Source: Azospirillum endophyticum (GTDB taxonomy: Bacteria > Pseudomonadota > Alphaproteobacteria > Azospirillales > Azospirillaceae). From it: a stretch of DNA of 64,000 nucleotides. Position 1 is the stretch's first letter, and each line of letters begins with the position of its first letter. Position numbers and translations under genes: made by a program. Positions 27,574-35,261 of this stretch are shown piece after piece. Below the pieces are notes generated by a model. That model worked only from the letters and a program-made list of their open reading frames with translations. It was not told where the DNA came from and did no database searches. The stretch covers positions 1 to 64,000 of the forward strand of contig NZ_JAENHM010000007.1 of the NCBI RefSeq assembly GCF_016595245.1, written 5' to 3'.

Positions 27574-27622
27574 CGGGGAGAGGAGGCGCGGGAACCGCGT
27601 CCTCCGCCCGCCTGCCGTGGCG

Positions 27623-28624
27623 TTACTCCGCCGCAGCGGTCCTGGTTTCCCGGCTGGTCTTCCACAACGACACCACCACGCCGCCGCCGATCAGGGCGAA
27701 GGTGACGCCCAGCGCGATCAGCGGATCGGGTTTGCCGAAGAATTGCGTGTAGAAAATCTTGCCGCCGATGAAAACCAGCACCAACGCCAGCGCATATTTC
27801 AGATAACGGAAGCGATGGACCATCGCGGCGAGCGCGAAATACAGCGCACGCAGGCCGAGGATGGCGAAGATGTTGCTGGTATAGACCAGATAGGGATCGG
27901 TGGTGATGGAGAAGATCGCCGGCACGCTGTCCACCGCGAAGACCAGATCGGCCAATTCCACCATGATCAGCGCCAACAGGAGCGGCGTGGCCGCCCAACG
28001 CACGGCACTGCCGCCATCCGCCGTCGCCACGGGCTCCTTGACGACGAAATGATGACCGTGGAAGCGGTCCGTGACGCGCATATGACGCTTCAAGAACCGC
28101 AGCACGGCATTTTCGCCGAAGTTGGTTTCCTCGTCTTTCGCGAACAGCATCTTGATGCCGGTCAGCAGCAGGAAGCCTCCGAAGACATAGAGGATCCAGT
28201 GGAATTCCGATACCAGGGCGGCGCCGGCACCGATCATCAGGCCGCGCAGGACGATGACACCCAGGATACCCCAGAACAGCACCCTGTGCTGCAACTCGCG
28301 GGGAACCGCGAAATAACTGAAGATCAGTGATATGACGAAGACGTTGTCCAGAGACAGGCTTTTTTCGACGAAGAAGCCTGTATAATACTGCAAACCGGCC
28401 TCGCCGCCCATCGACCACCAGACCCAGCCGCCGAACAGCATGGCGACTGCGATGTAGAAGGCGGAGAGCTTCAGGCTTTCGCCGACCCCGATCACGTGGT
28501 CGCGCCGGTTGAGAACACCCAAGTCCAACACCAGAAGCGACAGAACGATACCAACGAAGATAAGCCAAACCCATACCGGTTTTCCCAGAAACTCCAGGAG
28601 AACCGGCGCAATAACGCTGTCCAT
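27623..28624 (-). CDS. TerC/Alx family integral membrane protein
   Basis: This 333-residue membrane protein of the TerC family has about nine helices. It carries the acidic motifs SLSLDNVFVISLIF and LADLVFAVDSVPAIFSIT, whose aspartates are thought to bind metal. Family members export manganese (Alx, MeeF) or load metal onto exported enzymes. I take ATG 28622-28624; a TTG 42 bases upstream is poorer. The leader is long, and a manganese riboswitch was considered but not supported. The C-terminal tail is short and basic. Confidence 0.92.
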   Translation of the reverse strand: MDSVIAPVLLEFLGKPVWVWLIFVGIVLSLLVLDLGVLNRRDHVIGVGESLKLSAFYIAVAMLFGGWVWWSMGGEAGLQYYTGFFVEKSLSLDNVFVISLIFSYFAVPRELQHRVLFWGILGVIVLRGLMIGAGAALVSEFHWILYVFGGFLLLTGIKMLFAKDEETNFGENAVLRFLKRHMRVTDRFHGHHFVVKEPVATADGGSAVRWAATPLLLALIMVELADLVFAVDSVPAIFSITTDPYLVYTSNIFAILGLRALYFALAAMVHRFRYLKYALALVLVFIGGKIFYTQFFGKPDPLIALGVTFALIGGGVVVSLWKTSRETRTAAAE

Positions 28625-29059
28625 TGCAAAACCCACTTGATGACGCTGCGTGAGCGGTGAGATCAAGCGGTTCCGACATCACGACCGACGCCTCGATCGC
28701 CAGAGGGGCCCGGATCCGAACTTCCTCGCAGATGGTGTCGCCGAGCCGGTCGTCAAGATGGTCCAAACAGCGCAAGTGTCGGCAAAAGCAAAACAACCGC
28801 ACCGCGACTTCCCCTCGCCTTCGCGAGTCGCGCGCCCGGTATCGGTCGAGGGGGTATGAGGTTACGGAAAACTGCGGCCGATACGGTCCGACCGCCGTCG
28901 GGACTCGGCTCTTGATGCAATGCCGCCACAGATGGCAAACGAATGACGGTCAAGAAAAACACCAGCGGTTGCCCAATCCCTGTTCGCTCTTGTGCGGATG
29001 GTGCCGTTCTGCCAATAACTCCGAAAAACCGAAACCAAACCGAACAAATGGAGTTTTGC
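28625..29059. other. 435-base intergenic region between terC and hupB
   Basis: This divergent promoter region serves the TerC-like gene (leftward) and the HU gene (rightward). I see no convincing gene. On the minus strand a hairpin-prone stretch (GACT-CGC...GCG...AGTC, about 28800-28830) lies in the terC leader. The final 60 bases before HU are AT-richer than the surroundings. No clear operator or repeat could be assigned. Confidence 0.4.
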
Positions 29060-29335
29060 ATGAACCAGGCCGAGCTGATCGAAACCGTTGCCACCAACGC
29101 CGGCATCAAGAAGGCCGACGCGGCCAAGGTCGTTCAGACTGTGTTCGAGGGCATCTCCGGCGCGCTGGGTCGCGGGGAAGATGTGCGCCTGGCCGGGTTC
29201 GGCATCTTCGAGGTGGCTGAGCGCGCCGCCCGTGAAGGCCGCAACCCGCGGACGGGCGAAGTCGTGGCGATCGCCGCCTCCAAGGCTCCGAAGTTCAAGC
29301 CGGCCAAGCAGCTGCGCGATCTGGTCAACGGCTGA
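29060..29335 (+). CDS. hupB: DNA-binding protein HU
   Basis: This 91-residue nucleoid protein carries the HU/IHF signature GRGEDVRLAGFGIFEVAERAA (one residue over the limit if quoted with its next Arg) and the DNA-intercalating loop GRNPRTGE. It begins MNQAELIETVA. HU bends and compacts DNA as a homodimer or heterodimer. It is most like the beta-type chain of alphaproteobacteria. ATG 29060 follows a purine-poor leader (GGAGTTTTGC). A mucR gene follows 34 bases later in the same direction; both are nucleoid-associated regulators. Confidence 0.95.
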   Translation: MNQAELIETVATNAGIKKADAAKVVQTVFEGISGALGRGEDVRLAGFGIFEVAERAAREGRNPRTGEVVAIAASKAPKFKPAKQLRDLVNG

Positions 29336-29369
29336 TACGCCTGCAACCACGCCCCAGGGGAGCGCAGCC

Positions 29370-29780
29370 ATGACCATCGATCAAACAGAACTGCAATCGC
29401 TGACCGCGAAGGTCGTCGCCGCCTATGTCGGCAACAACTCGGTGCCGGTCCACGATCTGCCTGCGCTGATCAACAGCGTTCAGGTGGCATTCCGCAATCT
29501 GGGCGACGACAAGCAGGTTCCGGCCAAGGCCGAACTGGTTCCGGCGGTCGCGATCAAGAAGTCGGTCACGCCGGAATACATCGTCTGCCTGGAAGACGGG
29601 AAGAAGCTGAAGATGCTGAAGCGGCATCTGAAGACCGTCTATGACATGACGCCGGACGATTATCGTGCCAAGTGGGGGCTTCCGCCGGAATATCCGATGG
29701 TCGCCCCGAACTACGCCAAGGCGCGTTCCGAGATGGCCACCAAGCTCGGACTTGGCCGCAAGCGCGCGGCTGCCGAATAA
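29370..29780 (+). CDS. MucR/Ros family transcriptional regulator with degenerate zinc site
   Basis: This 136-residue protein of the Ros/MucR family regulates exopolysaccharide, motility or virulence genes in rhizobia and Brucella and acts like H-NS on AT-rich DNA. The zinc-finger block is SVTPEYIVCLEDGKKLKMLKRH followed by LKTVYDMTPDDYRAKWGLP, here split. Of the usual ligands Cys73, Asp76 and His86 remain, but the fourth (second His) is Val90. Zinc-free MucR relatives are known in Mesorhizobium, so DNA binding may persist. A strong terminator follows. Confidence 0.9.
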   Translation: MTIDQTELQSLTAKVVAAYVGNNSVPVHDLPALINSVQVAFRNLGDDKQVPAKAELVPAVAIKKSVTPEYIVCLEDGKKLKMLKRHLKTVYDMTPDDYRAKWGLPPEYPMVAPNYAKARSEMATKLGLGRKRAAAE

Positions 29781-29800
29781 TCGGCCGCCACATATCGTCG

Positions 29801-29835
29801 AAGAAAAAGGCACGCCCCAGGCGTGCCTTTTTCTT
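29801..29835 (+). terminator. Strong terminator after mucR
   Basis: A 16-bp perfect inverted repeat (AAGAAAAAGGCACGCC with GGCGTGCCTTTTTCTT) around a three-base loop, with T-runs on both strands. It ends the hupB-mucR unit. Confidence 0.92.
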
Positions 29836-30534
29836 TTGCCCTGTCGATGGACGGGCCAAGGCCATGGACGGGCGGGAGGCAACGGAGATGTCGGCTGCCG
29901 AAGCGCCGGACTTACAGCCGGACTACCCCGTTGCGATCGACATCCTATGACCAATGTTCGGGTGGCGAAGCGGGTCGGCCTTCCCATCTAGGGTTCCGGT
30001 ATGGTTGATGGGTCCCGGGCGGTCCTATCCCCCTCCTCACCGCAGAGGCATAGCCGCCTCACGCTATCCCAACCGGCCGGTGGCCTATGTGCCGCCGATC
30101 CATTCCGGGAGTGCGGTGTATCGGCGGTGACCCGCAAGGGCCTCACCCAGCCGATCGGAGAGGCCGCCCTCGCCCGGACGTTACCTGGCCGGAAGTCATA
30201 GGTCATAGGATTGCCTCCTCTCCCAGACTGCCGGTGCGGGTGGAAGAAGAGCCTGGGTATACGCCGAAAAACACCCGGAACACGCCCTTTACAGGGTTGA
30301 TCGGTCGCATTTTCGCGGCCACATTAACAGTGTCAAAAGGACGCAGTTCCTTACGACACCGGGCAAAATACAAAATCCTTACAAACCAAAACCAGCCAAA
30401 GCCGAAGCGACGGACGATATTCCTGCGTCCGCCGATGGAGCATCGCCTCTAAGGCGACCCCCGCCATGGGCCCCGACATGGGCCGGCCTTCGAAAAGAGG
30501 CTGCCCCAGGAAGCGTTGGAGAGGAGGCATTCGC
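29836..30534. other. Gene-free, structured region before rpoH (possible small RNA)
   Basis: About 700 bases without a convincing gene. Two short open frames, one on each strand around 29990-30205, lack ribosome sites and coding-like bias. Between 30000 and 30180 several hairpins are visible: CCGCCGAT with ATCGGCGG (about 30093-30127) and GGCCTC with GAGGCC (about 30139-30165), plus a G/C-rich pairing of CTATCCC segments. Beyond 30240 the DNA becomes A-rich and probably holds the rpoH promoter, but no clear -35/-10 pair was fixed. I recognise no known RNA family. Confidence 0.4.
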
Positions 30535-31425
30535 GTGCTGAAGAAACTGCTGACCGGTGAAAACGCCAGCTTGACCCGCTACATCGAGGAGTCCAAGCGC
30601 TTTCCCATTCTCGCGCCGGACGTCGAGCGTGACCTCGCCGTCGCTTGGCGGGAGCGCGGAAGTCCGCAGGCCCTGGAACAGCTCGTGGGCAGCCATCTCC
30701 GCCTCGTCATCAAGATCGCCCGCGGCTTCGGTGGCTACGGCCTGCCGCTCGTCGATCTGGTCGCCGAAGGCAATGTCGGCCTGATGCAGGCCGCCCAGAA
30801 ATTCGATCCGCAACGGGGCTTCCGTTTCGCCACCTACGCCACATGGTGGATCCGCGCCGCCATCCAGGAATACATTCTGCATAGCTGGTCGCTGGTGAAG
30901 ATGGGCACCACCGCCGCCCAGAAGAAGCTGTTCTTCAACCTGCGTCGCCTGAAGAGCCAGATGGCCGAATTGGAGCAGGGTGACCTGTCGCCGGAGACCG
31001 TGGCTACCATCGCTGCCGAACTGGACGTCCCGGAGACCGAAGTGGTGGAGATGAATCGCCGCTTGGCCGCCAATGACAGCTCGCTCGATGCCACACTGTC
31101 GACCGACGGCGAAACCAACTGGCTGGAACTGCTGGCCGACGATCGCCCGACCCAGGACACGATGCTGGCCGATGCCGATGAGCTGGCGTTGCGCCGCCGG
31201 CTGGTCGGACAGGCGCTGGACCGGTTGGATGCCCGTGAACGCCGCATCCTGTTCGAGCGCCGCCTGAAGGACGATCCCTCCACGCTCGAGGCGCTGAGCC
31301 AGCAATTCTCGGTTTCCCGCGAACGGGTCCGCCAGATCGAGGTTCGGGCGTTCGAAAAGCTCCAGAAGGCCGTTCTGAGTGCTGCCCAGGCCCTGCGCCG
31401 CCCGGCCACGCCGATGGTGGCCTGA
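30535..31425 (+). CDS. rpoH: RNA polymerase sigma factor RpoH (sigma-32)
   Basis: This is a 296-residue heat-shock sigma factor. Region 2 is intact (LVIKIARGFGGYGLPLVDL, EGNVGLMQA, FRFATYATWWIRAAI). The RpoH box diagnostic of this sigma type is QKKLFFNLRRLK at residues 129-140. Region 4 holds SQQFSVSRERVRQIEVRAF. I choose the GTG at 30535 because GGAGAGGAGG stands seven bases before it; an ATG 69 bases upstream is less likely. Azospirillum-type genomes carry several rpoH copies, so this is one of possibly many. Two stem-loops follow. Confidence 0.94.
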   Translation: MLKKLLTGENASLTRYIEESKRFPILAPDVERDLAVAWRERGSPQALEQLVGSHLRLVIKIARGFGGYGLPLVDLVAEGNVGLMQAAQKFDPQRGFRFATYATWWIRAAIQEYILHSWSLVKMGTTAAQKKLFFNLRRLKSQMAELEQGDLSPETVATIAAELDVPETEVVEMNRRLAANDSSLDATLSTDGETNWLELLADDRPTQDTMLADADELALRRRLVGQALDRLDARERRILFERRLKDDPSTLEALSQQFSVSRERVRQIEVRAFEKLQKAVLSAAQALRRPATPMVA

Positions 31426-31793
31426 CCGGCCCCGTAACCCCATTCCCCTATCCGGGGCCGCGGCTTCGGCTGGGGTCTAATGTGAGGCCGCCCCCCGGTC
31501 GACCTCACATCGTTCCCGCGGGCCCTCGGGCTCGCCTGTTGCCTCCAGACCTGTCACCTCGATGCCGGCGGCGCCCTTGGCTCCGCCGGCATTTTCTTAT
31601 CTGGATGCAGTTCCGTTCTGTCCCGACTCTCCGGTTGCCTGGCCCCTGATGCCGGGCGGCGGGTGCCGCTTGGCCGAAAGCCTTATCCCGACCGCGCAGC
31701 ATGGGAACGACCGCCTGCCGTGTAGGGTTGTCTGCGAAGCCGCCGTCCCATCGGCGGCGGGGTGCGGGGAAGAACCTGCGAGGCATCGGCATC
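31426..31793 (+). other. 368-base region after rpoH with two stem-loops
   Basis: There is no convincing gene. ATGTGAGG/CCTCACAT (31480-31510) forms an 8-bp stem without a T-run. A proper terminator lies further on at 31562-31597. The segment between could be the 3' end of the rpoH message or a small separate RNA. The part after 31600 leads into the GNAT gene; no clear promoter was found. Confidence 0.4.
31562..31597 (+). terminator. Terminator downstream of rpoH
   Basis: ATGCCGGCGG (31562-31571) pairs perfectly with CCGCCGGCAT (31583-31592) around an 11-base loop, followed by TTTCTT. Confidence 0.8.
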
Positions 31794-32432
31794 ATGGCAA
31801 CAGCACACCGCCGCGTCGGCATCTGCGGCACGGCCAGCAATGACTGCGCCGGAACGGAAGCGGGAGACGGCAACCGCTCGGTCCTTGCACTGCCCGTGAC
31901 GATCCGTCCAGCGGTGCAGGACGATTTGCCGGACCTGGAATGGTACGGTCTGCACACTCCCCATCGGGAAATCATCACCGGGGCCTTCCGGCTGCAGGAA
32001 CGCGGCGACGGCGCCATGCTGCTGGCCGACGTCAACGGCTTCCCGGTCGGGCAGATCTGCATCGACTTCCTGCGCAAGCGGCCGAGCGGCCGCGCTACCC
32101 TATGGGCCCTGCGGGTGTTCCAGCCTTTCCGTGGTCTCGGGATCGGCGTCCGGCTGCTGCAGGCTGCCGAGCGTGTGGTGATCCAACGCGGGGTACCTTT
32201 CGCCGAACTGGGCGTCGACCGCGACAATGCCGGGGTCCTGCCCTTCTACGAGCGTCTGGGATATGAGCATTGCGGCCGTGAGCGCGGACAGTTCCTTTAT
32301 CACACGCCGGCGGGACGGCTGGTCCGCGTCGCCATCGATCAGTGGCTTCTGCACAAGCGCCTGCCGGACGATAAGGCCGCTGCCGGCGTGGGCTCCGACG
32401 GCAGCCGCAGCTTGAGGCTGGCCAAAGAATAG
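31794..32432 (+). CDS. GNAT family N-acetyltransferase
   Basis: This 212-residue protein has a GNAT domain from about residue 35 to 180. The acetyl-CoA-binding motif A is LRVFQPFRGLGIGVRLLQAA. Motif B contains ELGVDRDNAGVLPFYERLGYE. The substrate is unknown. About 30 residues precede the domain without similarity, so an internal start is possible; ATG 31794 is the first plausible one. The C-terminal 30 residues are charged. It stands alone. Confidence 0.85.
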   Translation: MATAHRRVGICGTASNDCAGTEAGDGNRSVLALPVTIRPAVQDDLPDLEWYGLHTPHREIITGAFRLQERGDGAMLLADVNGFPVGQICIDFLRKRPSGRATLWALRVFQPFRGLGIGVRLLQAAERVVIQRGVPFAELGVDRDNAGVLPFYERLGYEHCGRERGQFLYHTPAGRLVRVAIDQWLLHKRLPDDKAAAGVGSDGSRSLRLAKE

Positions 32433-32495
32433 ATCGGATTGCGCAGAATCGGCCTCGATTTCACAGCTGTGTCCGACCGCCGAACCCGCCGGCCG

Positions 32496-32984
32496 CTATT
32501 CCGCGGCCAGCGGCATGCCGCTTCGAACCGGTACCAGCCGCGCCGGCCTGCGGCGCGGCAGAAAGATGCGGGCGCCGTCCAGTATGCCTGCCAGTTCGCC
32601 CATCGCGTCGGTCGCCATGCACGACGCCACCGGAGGAAGCCAGCGGTCGAGCAGCTGCGCCGCCACTTCGGAGTCGCCGCCTTGAACGGCAGCTAGTGAA
32701 TCCAGCAGGGCCGCCTCGTCGACGCTGATCCGGCTGCAGGCGGGGCAACGGATCTCCGGCTTGCGGGCACCGGCCACCGCGAAGGTGCCGAGCAGAGCGA
32801 ACAGGGGCAACAGCGCCGTGTTCGGCACGCCTGCGACATTCAGCCCGATGCGCATCGACGCCATGGCCCCGGCGGTGCCCGCGCGGAACCACTGGCGGAC
32901 GCCGGTCAGAAGAGCCCGTTCGGCCGTCGTCAAATCCATCACCGTCCAGGGCGACGACCGCCCCACTTCCTCGGTCCCGCACAT
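32496..32984 (-). CDS. Hypothetical protein behind a Fur-like box
   Basis: This is a 162-residue protein of unknown family. After a short N terminus (MCGTEEVGRSSPW) comes a helical segment (LTTAERALLTGVRQWFRAG), then a Gly/Ala-rich stretch and one CxxC pair in EIRCPACSRIS. The C-terminal part is helical and ends with a basic patch (FLPRRRPARLVPV). It has no signal peptide. AGGAG lies seven bases before the chosen ATG. A promoter with an overlapping Fur-like site is directly upstream, suggesting a role in iron homeostasis. The CxxC and cysteine 2 could bind metal; this is inference. Confidence 0.65.
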   Translation of the reverse strand: MCGTEEVGRSSPWTVMDLTTAERALLTGVRQWFRAGTAGAMASMRIGLNVAGVPNTALLPLFALLGTFAVAGARKPEIRCPACSRISVDEAALLDSLAAVQGGDSEVAAQLLDRWLPPVASCMATDAMGELAGILDGARIFLPRRRPARLVPVRSGMPLAAE

Positions 32985-33036
32985 GCCGATGCTCCTCATT
33001 CCGGTTGCAGGACCATACTACCACCGCTCGTCATTT

Positions 33037-33076
33037 ATTGCGAGTCATTCTTAATTGCGTTTTTCCCTGTGACAAA
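33037..33076 (-). promoter_or_regulatory. Fur-like box overlapping a minus-strand promoter
   Basis: ATTGCGAGTCATTCTTAATTGCG (23 bases, 33037-33059; core TGCGAGTCATTCTTA) resembles the TGCGAATCATTCTCATTTGC form of Fur sites. On the minus strand TTGTCA stands 17 bases before AAGAAT, and the site covers that -10. The unknown gene starts about 60 bases further. It might also influence the divergent hydrolase gene at 33172. Confidence 0.5.
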
Positions 33077-33171
33077 ATTGGCCCGGCCGTGACGGCGGGA
33101 GTGCTGGAAAGGTCGCGTTAACGAACCACGGCAATCCTGAACCGACTCGCAGTACAGGGGGATCGCTGGGC

Positions 33172-34344
33172 ATGAGGCGGAGGATTCGGGGGGCTGTTCT
33201 CGGACTGGTCGCGGCAATCGGACTTGCTGTTGCGGGAGGCCTGACGGTGGCCCATCCGGCAGCGGCGCAGATCGTCCTGAAATCCGCTTATGGAGAGGCA
33301 TCGCTGGCCGGACCGGCCAAAGCGCGTGGTGCCATTGTATGGAGCCATGGTCGTTCGGTGGATTCCGAGGATTCGGAGGCCCCTACCCCACTCTACATGA
33401 AAGCGTTGCGCGACGCCGGCTGGGATGTCTACCGGCTGGACCGCATGCGCGTCAGCGACACGCTGCCCAACAGCTCCCGCGCGCTGGCCGGCTACTCGGA
33501 GGCGCTGAAGGCCAAGGGCTACCGCCGGGTCGCCCTGACCGGCCAGTCCTTTGGTGCCTTCATCTCCTTGATCGCCGCCGGGCAGACCAACGCCATCGAC
33601 GCCGTCGTCGCCACCGCGCCAGCCGCCTTCGGCAACTTCACCGAGGCCTTCGACAGCTATCGCGAGAACGCGGCCCAACTCTGGCCGATCCTGCGCGAAG
33701 TCCGCCGGGCGCGGGTGATGATGTTCTTCTTCCACGGCGACGACTTCGATCCCGGCGGGCGGGCCGATCCCGCCCGCAACATCCTGTCCCAGCGCGGCTT
33801 GGGCAGCCTGATCGTCGACCAGCCTGCATTGCTGACCGGCCACGGCGCCGCCAACACCGGCCTGTTCGTCCGCCGCTTCGGCTCCTGCATCGTCCGCTTC
33901 GCCGAGGAGCCGCCGACCCCGGCCGACCCGCCCTGCGACGAGTCCTGGGGCCGCAGCCCCAGCGCGGAGATGCTGCAGGCGGCGGCCCTGCCCGCCAATG
34001 CCTCCGGCTCCGCCAAGGGCAACGACGCCACGACCGCGCTGCGCCCCTACATGGGCATGTGGTACGGCAGCTACATCAATGGCCGCGAAGTCGCTCTGTC
34101 GGTGGAGAAGGCGGAAGGCGACGCCGTTTATGCCGACTATGTGCTCGGCGCCGGCATGGAAGCCGACCAGCCTTCCGAGCGGGTACGCCGCAGGGGCCGG
34201 GTCGAAAACGGCGAACTGGTCTTCGACGAAAAGGGCCGCAACATCCTGCGCTACCGCATGCGCCCGGATGGCCGCATTGCAGCCAGTTGGCTGGACAAGG
34301 ACGGCCACGGCCGGCTCGACACCGTGCTTCGTCGGGTGAACTGA
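33172..34344 (+). CDS. Exported alpha/beta-hydrolase-like protein
   Basis: This 390-residue protein has a signal peptide ending about PAAAQ. The alpha/beta-hydrolase part (about residues 35-260) has AIVWSHGRSVDSED near the oxyanion strand and a nucleophile elbow GQSFGAF. A later His in TGHGAANTG may complete a triad. A separate C-terminal segment (about 285-390) reads as beta strands (GMWYGSYINGREVALSVEKAEGDAVYADYVLG, quoted in part) and looks like a lipocalin-like or calycin-like add-on. The substrate is unknown. It is preceded by a Fur-like site on the divergent promoter. Confidence 0.75.
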   Translation: MRRRIRGAVLGLVAAIGLAVAGGLTVAHPAAAQIVLKSAYGEASLAGPAKARGAIVWSHGRSVDSEDSEAPTPLYMKALRDAGWDVYRLDRMRVSDTLPNSSRALAGYSEALKAKGYRRVALTGQSFGAFISLIAAGQTNAIDAVVATAPAAFGNFTEAFDSYRENAAQLWPILREVRRARVMMFFFHGDDFDPGGRADPARNILSQRGLGSLIVDQPALLTGHGAANTGLFVRRFGSCIVRFAEEPPTPADPPCDESWGRSPSAEMLQAAALPANASGSAKGNDATTALRPYMGMWYGSYINGREVALSVEKAEGDAVYADYVLGAGMEADQPSERVRRRGRVENGELVFDEKGRNILRYRMRPDGRIAASWLDKDGHGRLDTVLRRVN

Positions 34345-34365
34345 CGTTTCCGTAGCGGCGGGCGC

Positions 34366-35223
34366 TCAGCCCTCCGCCAGGAAATTGCGGACGATGGCGA
34401 TCTGCTCGTCCGTCATCAGGGACGGGGCATGGCCGGTGTTGGGAAATTCCACCACGCGCACGAGACCCGCCGCCCCGGGTCCGCGTTCCGCCATCCGCTC
34501 CGCCGTTTCAGCACTCAGCAGGTCGGAGTCGGCGCCGCGCAGCACCAGCACCGGGCAGCGCACACGGTCCCACAGAGCCCACAGGTCGACATCGCCGATG
34601 GGCGCCGTTTTGAACGCCTCGCCGATGGTCGGATCATAGGCCAGGCGGAAACGGCCGTCGGGCAGCGGCCGGGCGCTGTGCTCGGCCATATGGCGCCAGC
34701 ATTCGTCGCCGATCGTGCCGAACCCCATCAGGACGAAGCGCAGGTAGGATTCCAGCGCCGGCAGATCCTCGAACACCGGGTCCTTGCCGACGTAATCGGC
34801 GATCCGCTGCAACCCTGCCTGGGCGATGAAGGGACCGACATCATTGATCACCATGCGGCGGATCGGACTGTTGGACTGCGCCGCCAGTGTCATGCCGATC
34901 AGCCCGCCCATCGAGGTGCCGACCCAGTCGACCGTCTCCGCCCCCATGCGGGCGATCAGCGCGACCATGTCGGTGCAATATTGCGGATAGCCGTAGAGCG
35001 CGGGCACCGGCAACCAATCGCTGCGCCCACGCCCGACGACGTCCGGGCAGGCGACGCGCCAGCCATCGGCCAGCGCCAGAGCCAGCCTGTCGAAATCGCG
35101 GCCGTTACGCGTCAGCCCGTGGACGCAGACCGCCGTCCGCGCGGCATCGTCACGCCCCCACTGGGTGTAGGCGATCTTGTGGAACCCGGCGGCGCTGAGG
35201 CCGAGGACGTGGCGTTCGGACAT
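34366..35223 (-). CDS. Alpha/beta hydrolase
   Basis: This 285-residue cytoplasmic alpha/beta hydrolase has an oxyanion region VCVHGLTRNGRDF, nucleophile elbow VGTSMGGLIGM, acid region LRGADSDLLS and His in FPNTGHAPSLM. The overall pattern fits the esterase/epoxide-hydrolase-like group with many substrates. It starts at MSERHVLG, 38 bases after the lytic transglycosylase gene in the same direction. The frame is open far upstream only because that gene overlaps it in another frame. Confidence 0.88.
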   Translation of the reverse strand: MSERHVLGLSAAGFHKIAYTQWGRDDAARTAVCVHGLTRNGRDFDRLALALADGWRVACPDVVGRGRSDWLPVPALYGYPQYCTDMVALIARMGAETVDWVGTSMGGLIGMTLAAQSNSPIRRMVINDVGPFIAQAGLQRIADYVGKDPVFEDLPALESYLRFVLMGFGTIGDECWRHMAEHSARPLPDGRFRLAYDPTIGEAFKTAPIGDVDLWALWDRVRCPVLVLRGADSDLLSAETAERMAERGPGAAGLVRVVEFPNTGHAPSLMTDEQIAIVRNFLAEG

Positions 35224-35261
35224 CGGCACGGGCGGGGACTCCTGTTCAGGTTCGACGAGAC

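Noticed and set aside
28625-28860. Manganese (yybP-ykoY) riboswitch in the leader of the TerC/Alx gene
   Set aside because: The minus-strand leader has GAGGGGAAGTCGC and GGCGACACC, which faintly recall the conserved GGGGAGTAGC and GCGAGACC cores, but the closing helix does not pair and key bases differ. A covariance-model search would decide.
29988-30206. Two short opposing frames before rpoH
   Set aside because: Neither has a ribosome site or recognisable domain, and the region shows RNA-like inverted repeats instead.
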